64,000 nt of DNA. Origin: Jiangella asiatica (GTDB lineage: Bacteria > Actinomycetota > Actinomycetes > Jiangellales > Jiangellaceae). Made by a program: the position numbers and the translations under genes. Under the pieces are notes generated by a model. The model had not been told where the DNA came from. It was given only the letters and a program-made list of their open reading frames with translations, and searched no databases. Where the stretch lies: positions 62,001 to 126,000 of the forward strand of contig NZ_SMKZ01000010.1 in NCBI RefSeq assembly GCF_004349065.1, read 5' to 3'. Shown piece after piece: positions 25,444 through 34,196 of this stretch. Position 1 is the stretch's first letter, and every line of letters begins with the position of its first letter.

Positions 25444-25831
25444 GAAGCTGGGCTCCTTTCACGAGCTCGATGAGCCGGACCAGGCCAGAATCCGCGAACG
25501 ACTAGATATTCAGATGTGGTTCTGCATGCGGATGCCGATGTCGCGCACAGTACGAGGCCGGCCGCGCGGCGAGCAACGGCCAGCCGTCAGGATGACCGCA
25601 TCCGGCCATCACCCGCGGCCGGCGCACGGCCCCTACGACACCGCCGAAATCGAGTTCCGGTCCTCGCCTCGGACCTTCACAAGTAGTCATACAAGATTTT
25701 CAAATGATAAGTTACGGATGCGTTCGCGGACCGACTCGGCGCACTGGTGCCCGAACCTGGCCGCGACGTGCGCGATCCTGAGAAGGTGCCCTGGCTACCG
25801 CCGGCGGCGAGGAACGGCGAAGGGGTGCGAC
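25444..25831. other. 388-base divergent control region
   Basis: This is the region between the rhamnosidase and the FadR-type regulator. Its middle (about 25676-25716) is clearly richer in A+T than its surroundings and contains the operator candidate listed at 25684-25694. No coding region is supported. Confidence 0.5.
25684..25694. promoter_or_regulatory. FadR-subfamily GntR operator candidate
   Basis: TAGTCATACAA fits the TNGTNNNACNA consensus described for FadR/FCD-type GntR regulators. It is located in the A+T-rich centre of the region shared by the rhamnosidase and the FCD regulator, so the regulator probably binds here and controls both genes. Confidence 0.45.
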
Positions 25832-26539
25832 ATGGGGGCACAGTCGCGACGGGGTATGCACGGCATCGCCGTGGACGGCATCGGCTCGCGCATCGTCTCC
25901 GGCGAGCTGGCACCGGGACAGACGCTCGACGTGGCGTACCTGGAGCGCGAGTACGACGCGAGCCGGACGGTCATCCGGGAGGCCATGCGGGTGCTGGCCG
26001 CGAAGGGCATGGTGGACGCGCGGCCGAAGCGCGGCACCTACGTGCTGCCGCGGGAGGCGTGGAGCCTGCTCGACCCCGACCTGCTGCGCTGGCAGTTCCA
26101 GGAGCCGGGCGACGAGACGTTCCTGCAGGACCTCGCCGAGGTCCGCGAGATCGTCGAGCCGGCCGGTGCGCGGCTGGCCGCCCGGCGCCGCGGTGAGGAC
26201 GAGCTGGAGGTCATGCGCGAGACGCTGGCGCTGCTCGACGACACGACCGCCGACCCGGTGGACGTCGTCGAGGCCGACCTCCGGTTCCACCGGACGCTGC
26301 TCCACGCCAGCCACAACGAGCTGCTGCGGCGGCTGGAGTTGGTCATCGAGACCGGCCTGCGCGCCCGCGACGTGCTGGTGCACGGACGCGGGACGTGGAA
26401 GGAGTCGGTGTCGGCGCACCGCGCCGTCCTGGACGCGGTGGCCGCCGGCGACCCCGACACCGCCGAGACCGCGATGCGGCGCCTGCTGGACCAGGCGGCC
26501 CGCGACGTCCAGGTGAAGGTCGACGGCGACCCGCGCTGA
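25832..26539 (+). CDS. GntR/FadR-family (FCD domain) transcriptional regulator
   Basis: 235 residues from ATG 25832, preceded by AAGGGG. The N-terminal winged helix reads IGSRIVSGELAPGQTL, EREYDASRTVIREAMRVLAAKGMV and KRGTYVLPR, all classical GntR motifs. The C-terminal helical FCD domain carries the metal-ligand pattern of the subfamily: D in EADLRFHRTLLHASHNELL and H in SAHRAVLDAV. Such regulators respond to small organic acids or sugar acids. Divergence from the rhamnosidase and the operator candidate between them suggest it senses a product of rhamnose breakdown, by inference. Confidence 0.85.
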   Translation: MGAQSRRGMHGIAVDGIGSRIVSGELAPGQTLDVAYLEREYDASRTVIREAMRVLAAKGMVDARPKRGTYVLPREAWSLLDPDLLRWQFQEPGDETFLQDLAEVREIVEPAGARLAARRRGEDELEVMRETLALLDDTTADPVDVVEADLRFHRTLLHASHNELLRRLELVIETGLRARDVLVHGRGTWKESVSAHRAVLDAVAAGDPDTAETAMRRLLDQAARDVQVKVDGDPR

Positions 26540-26663
26540 GGCGCTGTGCTGCTTCACGGTCGAATTCGCCGCTTGAGCCACGATGTATGGCCGCTAGCGG
26601 TCGACTTCGACCGTGAAGCCCGACCACGCGCCATCAACCCGCTCCGAGGGAGACAATCACCGC

Positions 26664-27692
26664 ATGAAGGCGATCGTTCACCACGGCTCCGGCCCCGCCG
26701 ACGTCCTCCAGCTCACCGACCGGCCGGTCCCCGAACCGGGTCCGGGCGAGGTGCGGCTGCGCGTCGTCGTGTCGGGGGTGAACCCGACCGACTGGAAGTC
26801 CCGCAGCGGCGGCTACGGCGCGGTCGACGACTCCGAGGCCGTGCCCAACCAGGACGGCGCTGGTGTCGTGGACGCGATCGGCGACGGGGTCGACGGGCTG
26901 ACCGCGGGCGATCGCGCGTGGGCGACCCTCGCCGCGTACCAGCGCCCGACCAGCGGCACCGCGCAGGAGTTCACCGTCGTCCCCGTCGAGCGGGTGTTCC
27001 AGCTGCCCGACAACGCCGGCTTCGACCTCGGCGCCGGCGTCGGCATCCCGGCCATCACCGCGCATCGTGCGCTCACCATCGCCGAGGACGGGCCGGCGCG
27101 GCTGCGGCCCGGCGCGCTCGGCGGGCGGACGGTGCTGGTCGCCGGCGGGGCGGGCGCCGTCGGCAACGCCGCGATCCAGCTCGCCCGCTGGGCCGGCGCC
27201 ACCGTCGTCACCACGGTGAGCAGCTCGGCGAAGGCGGTGCTGTCCCGTGCGGCCGGCGCCGACCACGTCGTCGACTACACCACGCAGGACGTCGCCGCCG
27301 CGGTCCGCGAGGTCGCGCCGGAGGGCATCGACATCGTCGTCGAGGTGGCCATCGGCGCCAACGCCGAGGCCGACCTCGCCGTCCTCAAACCGCTCGGCAC
27401 CATCGCGGTCTACGCCAACAACGGCGACCGGCCGTTCGCGCCCGAGGTCCGCCGGTTCATGGGGCTGAACGCCCGGCTGCAGTTCGTGCTGCTCTACACG
27501 CTCGGCTGGGACCGTCTCCGCGCAGCCGGCGACGACGTCAACGCCGCGGTCGCCGCGGGCGCCTTTCGCGTCGGCGAGGAGGCCGGGTTGCCGCTGCACC
27601 GCTTCGCGCTGGAGGACGCAGCGGCGGCGCACCGGGCGGTGGAGACCGCGACGGTCGGCAAGGTCCTGATCGACGTGACCCCGGCGACCTGA
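26664..27692 (+). CDS. NADPH:quinone oxidoreductase-like zinc-free MDR enzyme
   Basis: 342 residues, ATG 26664, start motif MKAIVHHGSGPADVLQLTDRPVPEPGPGEV as in QOR-type medium-chain dehydrogenases. The cofactor loop GGAGAVGNAAIQLARWAGA (a variant of GxGxxG) and SSAKAVLSRAAGADHVVDY are present. No structural zinc cysteines are seen, which fits the quinone-reductase branch. Length is normal. It stands 124 bases after the FCD regulator on the same strand, so its link to rhamnose metabolism is uncertain. Likely role: NADPH-dependent reduction of quinones or enones. Confidence 0.85.
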   Translation: MKAIVHHGSGPADVLQLTDRPVPEPGPGEVRLRVVVSGVNPTDWKSRSGGYGAVDDSEAVPNQDGAGVVDAIGDGVDGLTAGDRAWATLAAYQRPTSGTAQEFTVVPVERVFQLPDNAGFDLGAGVGIPAITAHRALTIAEDGPARLRPGALGGRTVLVAGGAGAVGNAAIQLARWAGATVVTTVSSSAKAVLSRAAGADHVVDYTTQDVAAAVREVAPEGIDIVVEVAIGANAEADLAVLKPLGTIAVYANNGDRPFAPEVRRFMGLNARLQFVLLYTLGWDRLRAAGDDVNAAVAAGAFRVGEEAGLPLHRFALEDAAAAHRAVETATVGKVLIDVTPAT

Positions 27693-27798
27693 CCTTCGGC
27701 CTGGCCCAGTGCACGCGCACCGGTCTGGCCCTGTCGTCCGCGGCGACGGCCGGGCAGCATGGCCGGCGACAGGTCGTCTACCGGAAAGGTGTGCCACT

Positions 27799-28536
27799 GT
27801 GCGGTTCCGTCATGCGCCCGAGCTCCGGGCTGCCCATCCCGGGCTCGCCGCCGGGGTCGTCGCCGCCGACGGGGTTGGGCTGGAGGCCGTCGCCGACAGG
27901 CGCGGCATCGACGAGCGGTTCGCTGCGGACCAGCACGCCGCGCTCGAGCGGCTCGCGGTTGACGGGCCTGGTCAGCAGCCGGAGATCCAGGCGTGGCGGC
28001 GGGCGTTCGCCGCGATGGGACTGAAGCCGACGCAGTACCGCTGCGCCGCCGAGTCGCTGCTGCGCCGGCTCGCCAAGGCGGGTGACCTGCCGCGCATCCA
28101 TCCCCTCGTCGACCTCTGCAACGCCGCCTCGGCCGCCGCGGCGATCCCGGTCGCCGTCATCGACCGCGACCGTGTCGTCGGCGACCTGGAAGTGCGCTAC
28201 GCCCGCGGCGACGAGGAGTACGCGACGTTCGTCGGAGAGATCGAGCACCCCGCCGCCGGGGAGGTGATCTTCGCCGACGATGCCGGCCGCGCACATGCCC
28301 GCCGCTGGACCCACAAGCAGAGCGGCTGGTCCACGGTCCGACCCTCGACGTCGCGGGTGCTCATCGTCGCCGAGGCCCTGCACGACGGCGCCGGCGACGA
28401 CGTGAGCGCACTGGTGGCGCGGCTCGCCGGCGACATCGAGCGGTTCTGGCCGGCCGCGCCGCACCGGGCCGTCCTGACCTCCCAGCGGCCGGAGCTGCAG
28501 GTCGACGACCCGGCGACGACGACGCGCGCGCGATGA
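27799..28536 (+). CDS. B3/B4 tRNA-binding-domain protein
   Basis: 245 residues from GTG 27799 with GGAAAGG nine bases upstream. The sequence has features of the B3/B4 domain of phenylalanyl-tRNA synthetase beta subunits found as free-standing proteins: MGLKPTQYRCAAESLLRRL, IHPLVDLCNAASAAAAIPVAVID, and the GEVIFADDAGRAHARRWTHKQSGWSTV segment. Free-standing members are thought to edit mischarged tRNAs or act on related substrates; the precise role here is unknown. It is probably transcribed alone. Confidence 0.75.
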   Translation: MRFRHAPELRAAHPGLAAGVVAADGVGLEAVADRRGIDERFAADQHAALERLAVDGPGQQPEIQAWRRAFAAMGLKPTQYRCAAESLLRRLAKAGDLPRIHPLVDLCNAASAAAAIPVAVIDRDRVVGDLEVRYARGDEEYATFVGEIEHPAAGEVIFADDAGRAHARRWTHKQSGWSTVRPSTSRVLIVAEALHDGAGDDVSALVARLAGDIERFWPAAPHRAVLTSQRPELQVDDPATTTRAR

Positions 28537-28715
28537 CGCCTTCAACCCGAGGCGACGCGGCGGAGCGGGAGGCCCGCCCACCCGGGGAACTGGCGCGCGA
28601 CCAGCCGCGCGACGAGAGCGGAGTCGACGTCGACCTCGTCATCGTGCGTCTTCACGGCGAACACGGACCCATATACCGGGCCGGGCCGGCCGGCGTCCAC
28701 CGGTCTCCGGCCGCC

Positions 28716-29192
28716 TCAGCCGCAGTGGATGCGGGTCAGCGTGCGCTGAGCCCAGTCGATGACGCCGGTGATGTCGAGGCAGCGGTTGGACATGTCGACC
28801 CCGGCCGGCGTGTACACGGGACCGGCGTAGTAGCTGTAGCGGCCACCGTCGCAGCCGGTACTGCTCGGGCAGCTGGGCCAGCTGTAGCCGCTGGGCCGGA
28901 TGGTGGCCTGGGTGTAGAGCGAGACGCCGTAGGTGGGCGAGGCGTGGTTGGTGACGAGGCAGTTCCGCTTCGCCGTCGATGACCAGTACACGTCCATGTA
29001 GGCCAGCACCTGGGAGCCGTTGCTGATCGGATAGTGCCCGATGTGCCGGTAGGACGAGCCGCACGGCCCGGCCATGACCGAGATGTCACTGGCACCGGAT
29101 GGCGCCGCGGAGTCGCCTCCGGCCGCGGCCGGCGCGGCGAAGCCGAGGAGCAAGAGTCCGACAGCGACGATGACACGGAACGCACGCTTCAT
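28716..29192 (-). CDS. SapA-like small secreted protein
   Basis: 158 residues from ATG 29192, chosen because AAGGAGG lies nine bases upstream and a signal peptide (MKRAFRVIVAVGLLLLGFAAPAAA) follows directly. The mature part contains CGSSYRHIG, RNCLVTNHASPTYGVSLYTQ, GRYSYYAGPVYTPAGVD and a terminal CG. These correspond in order to the pattern of spore-associated protein A of Streptomyces (NCVV..., YAGPVYV, ending HCG), as I remember it. Several cysteines suggest disulfides. The role of this family is not known in detail. It follows the Mrr-type gene by 127 bases on the same strand. Confidence 0.6.
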   Translation of the reverse strand: MKRAFRVIVAVGLLLLGFAAPAAAGGDSAAPSGASDISVMAGPCGSSYRHIGHYPISNGSQVLAYMDVYWSSTAKRNCLVTNHASPTYGVSLYTQATIRPSGYSWPSCPSSTGCDGGRYSYYAGPVYTPAGVDMSNRCLDITGVIDWAQRTLTRIHCG

Positions 29193-29319
29193 CCGGCAGA
29201 TCCTCCTTGCCCCGAAGAACCAGATCGTCACGGATGACAGTGGCGGAGAAATCGCCCGAACGCAAGATCATTATGCGTATGATCTCAGCCGGTTCGCGAA
29301 TCGGTGTACGCAAGTGCCG

Positions 29320-30963
29320 CTACCGCGACTTGAGCCGGCCGACGGTGACCTGCAGGTCCAGGTGGTCGGCCAGCAGCTGTTTGACCTGCCCGCCGTCGAT
29401 GAGCTGGATACGTCCGTGCCGGGTCGCGAACTCCTTGCTGGCTTTCCCGAACCAGGACGTGGTGACGAGCACCCCGCGGCTGGCCCGAGTGTCGTCCATG
29501 ACGCCGGCCAGGGCGCGAACCGCGTCGACGGGGACGACGCCGCGGTAACGCTTGACCTGGATGACGCACACCCCTCCCATGATCGGGTCGGCGTTGACAG
29601 CGACCGCGTCAACGCCGCCGTCGTGCGAGGACTGGGTCGCCCAGGCGGTCATACCCATCGCCTCGAAGAGCTGCCGGATCAGCTGCTCGAACCGGGTCGG
29701 CGGCAACTCGAGCAGGACCGGCCGGCCGTCCAGCACGGCGACGGCGTCGCGGGCCTCGACCGTGCGGTATTTCGACAGGTCCGGGTCGAAGATCGGCCGA
29801 ACCGCCTCGAGCTCGCGTGGGTCTGGCGAGACGACGGCGTCGAGGTGACGTAGGCATTCCCGCGGGTCCAGCTCGGTGAGCACGAGCGCGCCGAACTTGT
29901 CTCGTGTGGCCGCGACGCTGACCAGGCAGGGTCGCTCAGTGTGGCCGGTGGCCTTGTTACGGGTCGTGACGTGGCCACTCACGGCGACTTCGGCGACGAG
30001 GCCGGCCGGCCGCACCTCGAAGACCTCGCGGATCGTGCGCAGGACGAGCTGGGCTACCAGTCCCGCATAGAGCTGCTGGATCTCCTTGGCCGGCCGCCGC
30101 TTCGCGCTGATCCGGTCCAGCGCCCGGTTGTAGGCGTACTCGCGGACCGACGGGACGATGTCGACGTCGGGCAGCTCGCGGATCACCAGCAGGCGCCGGT
30201 CCCGCGGCTGGTAGGCAACCTCGACAGTGGGGGGTACGCCATCCGGCAGTGTCGAGGCCTCGAGAAGCAACCCGACATAGCCCTCGACGGCTCGCGGCTC
30301 TCTCGCGTCGACGCCCAGCCGCAGCGTGTCGACACGAGCGTTGTGCCGCAGGATCTGCTCTCGCCGGAAGGCCTCGGAGATGGCGTGCTCGCTGGCCGCG
30401 GCGGCGAGCGCGGCCAGCCGCCGCTCCTCGCGGCCGCGGAAGGCTGCAGTCTCGCGTTCGAATCGCTCCCTTGCCAGCACGGTCGCCCGCCGCCGCCCTG
30501 CGGTGACCAGGCGGGCCGGCCAGGCAGTGGAGCGCGGCGCGTAATCCTCCCAGCGGGGCGCCTCGCCCGGCGTCACCAAGGCCCGGTCCGGGATGAACGG
30601 CCACGGGCGGTAGGCGTGGCGGAGCTGGTCGAGTGAGAACGGCCCGTGGTGGTTGAGGCCCTCGACGAGTACGGTGTCCAGCTCGACCAGCCGGGCTGTG
30701 ATGGCGCTGGTCAGATCCGCTGCCTCGGCCTGCTGCTGGCGGATGTATTCCTCCCGGCGCTCGCGGTCGGCTTGCACGGCGGCGCGGACCTGTGCCCGCC
30801 CGCCGGCCGGCGTGGCCGAGCCCTGCGACGGACCCCCACGGGGCTCATTTTCGGCGCCGGGCTGCCCAGGCATCCGCCGCGCCGCGCGAGACTGTCGTTC
30901 GTCGCGCGCCCGCGGCGCGGGCGGTTTGGGTTCGTCGATGGGACCGTTCTTCCGTCGCGCCAT
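29320..30963 (-). CDS. Mrr-type restriction endonuclease-like protein with long N-terminal region
   Basis: 547 residues from ATG 30963; an upstream TTG at 30981 is also open. The last 130 residues form a PD-(D/E)xK domain of Mrr type: RFEQLIRQLFEAMGMTAWATQSSHDGGVDAVAVN, then VCVIQVKRYRGVV (catalytic D and QxK) and GVLVTTSWFGKASKEFA. The first 400 residues begin with a charged, probably disordered and coiled-coil part (about 1-200). A central part of unknown type follows. Mrr proteins cut modified DNA, but many relatives with this organisation are uncharacterised. Upstream DNA is unusually A+T-rich for this genome, with a TATATG candidate -10 at 31006-31001. Confidence 0.75.
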   Translation of the reverse strand: MARRKNGPIDEPKPPAPRARDERQSRAARRMPGQPGAENEPRGGPSQGSATPAGGRAQVRAAVQADRERREEYIRQQQAEAADLTSAITARLVELDTVLVEGLNHHGPFSLDQLRHAYRPWPFIPDRALVTPGEAPRWEDYAPRSTAWPARLVTAGRRRATVLARERFERETAAFRGREERRLAALAAAASEHAISEAFRREQILRHNARVDTLRLGVDAREPRAVEGYVGLLLEASTLPDGVPPTVEVAYQPRDRRLLVIRELPDVDIVPSVREYAYNRALDRISAKRRPAKEIQQLYAGLVAQLVLRTIREVFEVRPAGLVAEVAVSGHVTTRNKATGHTERPCLVSVAATRDKFGALVLTELDPRECLRHLDAVVSPDPRELEAVRPIFDPDLSKYRTVEARDAVAVLDGRPVLLELPPTRFEQLIRQLFEAMGMTAWATQSSHDGGVDAVAVNADPIMGGVCVIQVKRYRGVVPVDAVRALAGVMDDTRASRGVLVTTSWFGKASKEFATRHGRIQLIDGGQVKQLLADHLDLQVTVGRLKSR

Positions 30964-31282
30964 GTTCCGCCCCAGACTCAACGCTCAACGGTAGGTCCAT
31001 CATATAGTGAGAAATCGCGCTTAAAGATCAACAAACGGCCTCACCAGTCGATATCAATGAAACCTCGGTAAACGGACAGCGTCTGGGAAGGGTCGAGGGA
31101 CATTTGATCCGATGAACTCCAGCGCGCCACGCGGCGACTACGGCTGGGCATGCTCCGCTAGAATGGCGACGTTCTTTTTCACTCCGCCGGCGCGACCGGA
31201 ATTGGCCGCGACTTTCCATGCAACATGTAGCCAAGGTCGCGGTATGCATGACCTTCACCCGGCGCACATCGAGTAGGCGGGC
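30964..31282. other. 319-base intergenic region
   Basis: This separates the Mrr-type gene from the SRPBCC gene on the same strand. It is more A+T-rich than the surroundings near 31000-31080 and may hold the Mrr-type promoter. No coding region or clear repeat was recognised. Confidence 0.45.
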
Positions 31283-31732
31283 TCACGAGCGGCGGGCCAC
31301 CACCTGACGCTGCAAGTCGCGCAGGTCACGGCGGAGGCTGCGGCGCACTTGCAGGCTCAACAGCGGACCAAGGAGGCGATACCGGCCGCCGCCGCCGCGG
31401 ACCCGGATGCTGGCGTGTGTTGCGCCGGCCCGTGGCTGGAACCGGTAGGTGACCCGCATGGGCATCGGCGCGAGCACCGACACCATGTCCAGCAGGCCGG
31501 GCGGTTGGTACGCGTCCACCTCGAGGACGTAGTCGATCCGGCGGCCCAGGAAGTACGCGGTGCGGGTCACCTGGGCGCCGACGCCGAAGCCGCCGGCCGG
31601 GGACGCTTTCGTCAGCGCCGCGATGCGGATGCCCTGGGTCCACTCGTGGTCGTGCCGGTGGTCCATCGCGTACCGGGCCACCTGGTCGACCGGCACGGGG
31701 ATGATCCGGTGCTCCGTGACGTCGATGCTCAT
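31283..31732 (-). CDS. SRPBCC-family protein
   Basis: 149 residues from ATG 31732, with a strong GGGGGAGG site upstream. The start TEHRIIPVPVDQVARYAMDHRHDHEWTQGI, then VTRTAYFLGRRIDYVLEVDAYQPPGLLDM, fits the START/polyketide-cyclase-like fold of SRPBCC proteins. Ligand and function are unknown. It follows the SDR gene by 98 bases on the same strand and could be co-transcribed with it. Confidence 0.7.
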   Translation of the reverse strand: MSIDVTEHRIIPVPVDQVARYAMDHRHDHEWTQGIRIAALTKASPAGGFGVGAQVTRTAYFLGRRIDYVLEVDAYQPPGLLDMVSVLAPMPMRVTYRFQPRAGATHASIRVRGGGGRYRLLGPLLSLQVRRSLRRDLRDLQRQVVARRS

Positions 31733-31830
31733 GACATCCGCCTCCCCCGATGCCGACGAAACCTGGTCCCAGTGTGCGCCGGGAGAGGGGCGCGGCGCAC
31801 CGCTCCCTCTCTCGTCGGCGAACGGCCGGG

Positions 31831-32583
31831 TCAGCCCTGTTCGGTGGGTACGACGATCAGCTCCGCGACGTTGACCCGCGGCGGGACGGCGACGGCGAAC
31901 GCGATCGCGTCGGCGATGTCCTCCGACCGCAGCGACTCGATGGAGGCCCGCCACCGCTCCAGGTGATCCTTGTTGCCGGTGTCGAGCATGCCGTCGCCGA
32001 GCTCGGTGGTGACGAGCCCGGGCTCCACGTTCTTCACGCGGACCCGGCGGGGGCCGAGCTCGGCGCGCAGGTTGCGGGTGAGGTGGGCGACGGCGGCTTT
32101 CGTCGCGGCGTACACGACGTACTGCGGGAAGATCCCGTGCCCGCCGATCGAGCCGACGTGGACGAGGTCGGCCGCCCGCCCGTCGGCCGCCGCGGCGATG
32201 AGGTCGTCGGCGAAGGCGCGGCCGGTGTAGAGCAGGCCGTTGACGTTGGTGGCGATCATCTGGTCCCACTCGCCGGTCTGCGCGGACTCGAACGGCGCTG
32301 CGAGCATGACGCCGGCGTTCGCGACGACGAGGTCGACCCGGCCGAGCTCGGACCGGATCGCCGCCGCGGCCCGCTCGACGGCGTCGCGGTCGGCGACGTC
32401 GGTGGTGACGGGGAGCGCGCGGATCTCGTCGGCCAGCTCCTTCAGCCGGCTCTCCCGACGGCCGAGGACGGCCACGGACGCGCCGTCGGCGGCCAGGCGC
32501 CGGGCCGTGGCCTCGCCGATCCCGCTGGTAGCTCCGGTGACGACCGCGACGCGGCCGGTCAGTGCGTTGGTGTGTGCTGTCAT
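31831..32583 (-). CDS. Short-chain dehydrogenase/reductase
   Basis: 250 residues, ATG 32583. The classical SDR motifs are all present: TGATSGIGEA (15-24) for the cofactor, NAG in VVANAGVMLA, a serine in HVGSIGG, and YAATK as the YxxxK catalytic pair near residues 156-160. An Arg at RRES after the second strand favours NADP. The substrate is unknown. It is divergent from an XRE regulator with 117 bases between, so is probably controlled by it. Confidence 0.9.
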   Translation of the reverse strand: MTAHTNALTGRVAVVTGATSGIGEATARRLAADGASVAVLGRRESRLKELADEIRALPVTTDVADRDAVERAAAAIRSELGRVDLVVANAGVMLAAPFESAQTGEWDQMIATNVNGLLYTGRAFADDLIAAAADGRAADLVHVGSIGGHGIFPQYVVYAATKAAVAHLTRNLRAELGPRRVRVKNVEPGLVTTELGDGMLDTGNKDHLERWRASIESLRSEDIADAIAFAVAVPPRVNVAELIVVPTEQG

Positions 32584-32700
32584 GCCTCCACGGTGCGGCC
32601 GGCGGCGACGTCCAACCAGCTCCCGCGACGCCCAGGAGTCCGGACCCTGGTAGTCGCGGGACCACCCTTCCCGCGCGGCACCCGTACTAGCCTCGCGAGC

Positions 32701-33552
32701 ATGGCGGATACCGACACCCGGCTCGGCGACTTCCTACGCGCCCGGCGCGAGCTGGCCCGGCCCGAGGACGTCGGCCTGCCCGCGGGCTGGGGCCGTCGGC
32801 GGGTGCCGGGCCTTCGCCGCGAAGAGGTCGCCATGCTGGCCGGCGTCAGCGCCGACTACTATGTCCGCCTCGAGCAGGGCCGCGACAAGCATCCCTCGGA
32901 GCAGGTGCTCGAGGCGCTGGCGCGGGTGTTCGGGCTCGACGACGACGCCGCGGCGCACCTGCGCGAGCTGGCCCGGCCGGCCCAGCCGCGCCGCCGGTCG
33001 CCCAGCCGCCCGGAGAAAGTCGGCACCGGTACGCTGCGGCTGCTGGAGAGCTGGCCGAACACGCCGGCCATGGTGCTCGGCCGGTACCTCGACGTGCTGG
33101 CCGCGAACCCGCTGGCACTCACGGTGAACTCGTGCTCCGCGCCGGGTGTCAACCAGGTGCGGGCGGTGTTCCTCGACCCAGCCGCCCGCGACATCTACCC
33201 CGACTGGGACACCGTCGCGCAGGAGACCGTCGCCAGCCTGCGGGCCGCCGCGGGCGCCGATCTGGACGAGCCGCGGCTCACCGAGCTGGTCGGCGAGCTG
33301 TCGCTCAAGAGCGACGACTTCCGCCGCCTCTGGGCCCGCCACGACGTTCGCCCCAAGACCGCCGGCGTCAAGAGGTTCGTGCACCCGATGGTCGGCGAGC
33401 TGACCCTCTCGTACGAGACGCTGGCCATCGCCAGCGCACCCGGGCAGCTGCTGGTGGTCTACCACGCCGAACCCGGCAGCCCGTCGGAGCGGGCGCTCGC
33501 TCTACTCGGCAGCGCCACCGCTTCTGCGGCGGAGCCCGCTCCACGAACCTGA
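32701..33552 (+). CDS. XRE-family regulator with MmyB-like ligand-binding domain
   Basis: 283 residues, ATG 32701. Helix-turn-helix residues about 8-85 contain VPGLRREEVAMLAGVSADYYVRLEQGRD, the invariant signature of this actinobacterial family. The remaining 190 residues correspond to the MmyB-like PAS-type domain (AMVLGRYLDVLAANPLA, FLDPAARDIYPDW, WARHDVRPKTAGVKRFVHPMVG, LVVYHAEPGSPSERAL). Such regulators usually control an adjacent divergent oxidoreductase, here the SDR. The ligand is unknown, perhaps a fatty acid-like compound. Confidence 0.88.
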   Translation: MADTDTRLGDFLRARRELARPEDVGLPAGWGRRRVPGLRREEVAMLAGVSADYYVRLEQGRDKHPSEQVLEALARVFGLDDDAAAHLRELARPAQPRRRSPSRPEKVGTGTLRLLESWPNTPAMVLGRYLDVLAANPLALTVNSCSAPGVNQVRAVFLDPAARDIYPDWDTVAQETVASLRAAAGADLDEPRLTELVGELSLKSDDFRRLWARHDVRPKTAGVKRFVHPMVGELTLSYETLAIASAPGQLLVVYHAEPGSPSERALALLGSATASAAEPAPRT

Positions 33553-33564
33553 CCTGCGGCCGGG

Positions 33565-33595
33565 CGCTATAGCGGTTGCGGTTCCACTATAGTGG
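33565..33595 (+). promoter_or_regulatory. Two TATAG-centred palindromes over the start of the XRE-cupin operon
   Basis: CGCTATAGCG (33565-33574) and CCACTATAGTGG (33584-33595) are perfect palindromes with centres 20 bases apart, about two helical turns. The second contains TATAGT, a -10 candidate (33588-33593), and ends four bases before the GTG start. Together they suggest co-operative autorepression and a leaderless transcript. Confidence 0.6.
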
Positions 33596-33599
33596 AGGC

Positions 33600-34196
33600 G
33601 TGGCCCGCCCAGACGACGACCTGACCCGCGCGCTTCGCGCCCAGCTGCGGGCGATCCGGCAGGCCCGCGGGCTCAGTCTCGACGCGCTCGCGGCGGCCAG
33701 CGGCGTCAGCCGGAGCATGATCTCCGACGTCGAGCGGGGTGCGAAGCTGCCCACCGTCCTGGTTCTCGCCCGGCTGGCGACGGCGCTGGGCGTCACTGTG
33801 TCACGGCTGCTCGGCGAGGACCGGCCCGGCGACGTCGTCGTGGTGCCGGCCGCGGTCCAGCCGGCCGTCACCGACCGCGCCGGCTGGCAGCGACGCATCC
33901 TCTCCCCCAGCCTGCCCGGGGTGGAGTTCGAGTTCATCCGGACGACGGTGCCCGCCCGCGTCGTCGTCGGCGAGTTCGCCGCACACGCACCCGGCTCGCG
34001 CGAGTACGTCGCCGTCGAGTCCGGCGAGCTCACCGTCACCCTCGACCGCGCGGAGCACCAGCTCGGCGCCGGTGACGCCATCTACTACGCCGGCGACCGC
34101 GTCCACGCCTTCGCCAACCCCGGCGGCGCCGAGTGCGTCTACTACACCGTCATGCACGTCGCCGGCCACCACGACGCCGTGAAGGAGACATCGTGA
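33600..34196 (+). CDS. XRE-family regulator with cupin domain
   Basis: 198 residues from GTG 33600. The HTH (about 8-65) reads RAIRQARGLSLDALAAASGVSRSMISDVERG, typical of XRE. The C-terminal half is a cupin: FEFIRTTVPAR, HAPGSREYVAVESGELTVTLD, AGDAIYYAGDRVHAFAN. The only purine-rich stretch sits one base from the start, too close to act as a ribosome site, so a leaderless mRNA is likely. It overlaps the RidA-family gene by four bases (GTGA). Cupin regulators of this type often sense an amino acid or amine and control a coupled catabolic gene, here the RidA homologue. Confidence 0.88.
   Translation: MARPDDDLTRALRAQLRAIRQARGLSLDALAAASGVSRSMISDVERGAKLPTVLVLARLATALGVTVSRLLGEDRPGDVVVVPAAVQPAVTDRAGWQRRILSPSLPGVEFEFIRTTVPARVVVGEFAAHAPGSREYVAVESGELTVTLDRAEHQLGAGDAIYYAGDRVHAFANPGGAECVYYTVMHVAGHHDAVKETS

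Noticed and set aside
22387-25473. 1028-codon plus-strand open frame opposite the rhamnosidase
   Set aside because: Same antisense effect; no recognisable motifs and it overlaps a clear GH78 gene.
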